NCBI GenBank assembly: GCA_003567055.1
Contig: PXAW01000585.1
Span: forward strand, 1 to 7,861
Length of the DNA stretch: 7,861 nucleotides
Direction: 5' to 3'
DNA from: Hyphomicrobiales bacterium
GTDB lineage: Bacteria; Pseudomonadota; Alphaproteobacteria; Rhizobiales; Beijerinckiaceae
Below are positions 7,431-7,861 of this stretch, piece by piece. Both the position numbers and the translations under genes were made by a program. How positions within the stretch are numbered: the stretch's first letter is position 1; every line of letters starts with the position of its first letter. The notes under the pieces were generated by a model, which saw nothing but the letters and a program-made list of their open reading frames with translations, was not told where the DNA came from and made no database searches.

Positions 7431-7816
7431 GTCTTCGCGCAAGGGACATGATGTGTAACAGCCGTCGCCTGCGCCTTCGCCTGATGTCTGCTATGGGCAG
7501 GCATCGAGCCTTCATTCAGGCGACATTGAAGGTCTGCTAAGGGCCGGCCGCGATGCCGCAGCTGCAAAGAGACTCTCCATGCTGCGGCACTGCTGACATG
7601 GCCAGTCCAGGGGCCCGCCAGAGCTTGATCTTACGATCATGATCGCGCTGTTTTACGTCAACACCACGTCAACCACTGAACGACTGTTTGGGCACAGCGG
7701 AAACCGTATCAACGCACTCAATGTCGGTGGAAATCTGCGAATAGAGTTAGCGAAAACAAAGGCTTATCGTCTAAGCGACTGATTTAAAATAATAAAGCAA
7801 AATCAGAGGGTTACGA
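7431..7816. other. Right flank without a convincing gene, turning AT-rich
   Basis: No gene can be supported. An open frame at 7639-7782 (47 residues) has no ribosome binding site or recognisable sequence. The first half keeps moderate GC with short inverted repeats. The stretch from about 7740 to 7816 is strongly AT-rich (for example TTTAAAATAATAAAG near 7783-7797) compared with the operon. No T-run terminator follows the kinase stop. This arrangement fits intergenic DNA at the end of an integrated element. Confidence 0.6.
7554..7589. repeat. Inverted repeat, 9-bp arms
   Basis: TGCCGCAGC at 7554-7562 is the exact reverse complement of GCTGCGGCA at 7581-7589, with 18 bases between. The central part contains a second small palindrome, AGAGACTCT at 7567-7575. 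It lies about 125 bases past the last gene of the operon. As RNA it could fold and protect or end the transcript, but no T-run follows, so an intrinsic terminator is not supported. It could also be a leftover of a mobile element. Confidence 0.4.
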
Positions 7817-7861
7817 CTCATAACCTGAAGGTCGTAGGTTCAAATCCTACCCCCGCAACCA
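7817..7861 (+). pseudogene. 3' fragment of initiator tRNA-fMet gene; likely attachment site
   Basis: These 45 bases read as the 3' part of an initiator tRNA. They comprise anticodon loop CTCATAA (7817-7823, anticodon CAT), the 3' anticodon strand CCTGA, the variable region, T-arm GTAGG-TTCAAAT-CCTAC (7834-7850), the acceptor 3' strand CCCCGCA, discriminator A and encoded CCA (7859-7861). A at position 72 is the initiator hallmark. The 5' half is absent: nothing upstream pairs with the acceptor, T-stem context or CCTGA, and the preceding bases are AT-rich. The break falls exactly at the start of the anticodon loop, a known crossover site for tyrosine integrases. I infer the distal attachment site of an element lying to the left. 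It ends at the window edge, so flanking context is unseen. Confidence 0.85.

Noticed and set aside
7554..7589. Rho-independent terminator of the operon
   Set aside because: The 9-bp stem has an 18-base loop and no following T-run, and lies about 125 bases past the last stop codon.
7639..7782. Plus-strand open frame of 47 residues in the right flank
   Set aside because: No ribosome binding site, no similarity I recognise, and it lies in AT-rich DNA beside the attachment site. Too weak to call a gene.
7740..7816. A group I intron interrupting the tRNA-fMet gene at the anticodon loop
   Set aside because: Introns of this kind occur in some bacterial tRNA genes, but the bases before the loop do not end in the required G, no conserved intron core is visible, and an operon lies just upstream. 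An integration junction explains it better.
7785..7861. A complete tRNA gene at the window end
   Set aside because: The 77 bases ending at CCA have no 5' acceptor strand to pair with CCCCGCA, no D-arm and no matching 5' anticodon strand. Only the 3' part is present.

Overview
The window is high-GC DNA with the codon bias of an alphaproteobacterium, probably of the Rhodobacterales type. It holds one six-gene plus-strand catabolic operon at 396-7430, flanked by gene-poor DNA of clearly lower GC. The taxonomic call rests on GC content, gene style and a tRNA fragment at the right edge that matches my recollection of the alphaproteobacterial initiator tRNA; it is an inference.

Layout. Bases 1-395 carry no convincing gene, but end in a plausible promoter and a near-perfect palindrome just upstream of a GntR/FadR-type regulator (396-1097). 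The regulator is followed, with a 4-base overlap, by an AMP-forming acyl-CoA ligase (1094-2650). After a 34-base gap with a strong ribosome binding site comes a thiamine-diphosphate (ThDP) enzyme of the acetolactate synthase-like superfamily (2685-4415). Then, coupled or nearly so, come a short-chain dehydrogenase (4415-5161), an ACAD10/11-type acyl-CoA dehydrogenase (5170-6375) and an aminoglycoside-phosphotransferase-fold kinase (6357-7430). Bases 7431-7816 hold no clear gene and turn AT-rich. The window ends on the 3' part of an initiator tRNA-fMet gene (7817-7861), starting exactly at the anticodon loop, as expected at the distal attachment site of an element integrated by a tyrosine recombinase.

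How the genes may work together. Ligase, SDR, ACAD10/11-like dehydrogenase and APH-like kinase are the enzyme classes of the Pseudomonas putida levulinate (lva) pathway and of mammalian ACAD10/ACAD11. There a 4-hydroxyacyl-CoA is phosphorylated on its hydroxyl and the phosphate is then eliminated on the dehydrogenase scaffold. The simplest reading is that an unknown keto- or hydroxy-carboxylic acid is activated to its CoA thioester, reduced by the SDR, phosphorylated by the kinase and processed by the ACAD into beta-oxidation. The ThDP enzyme is not part of the lva pathway and is the novel element. It may cleave or form a C-C bond next to a carbonyl or 2-hydroxyacyl group. The GntR regulator probably responds to an acid or acyl-CoA of this route and controls the operon through the palindrome. 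The substrate cannot be read from the sequence.
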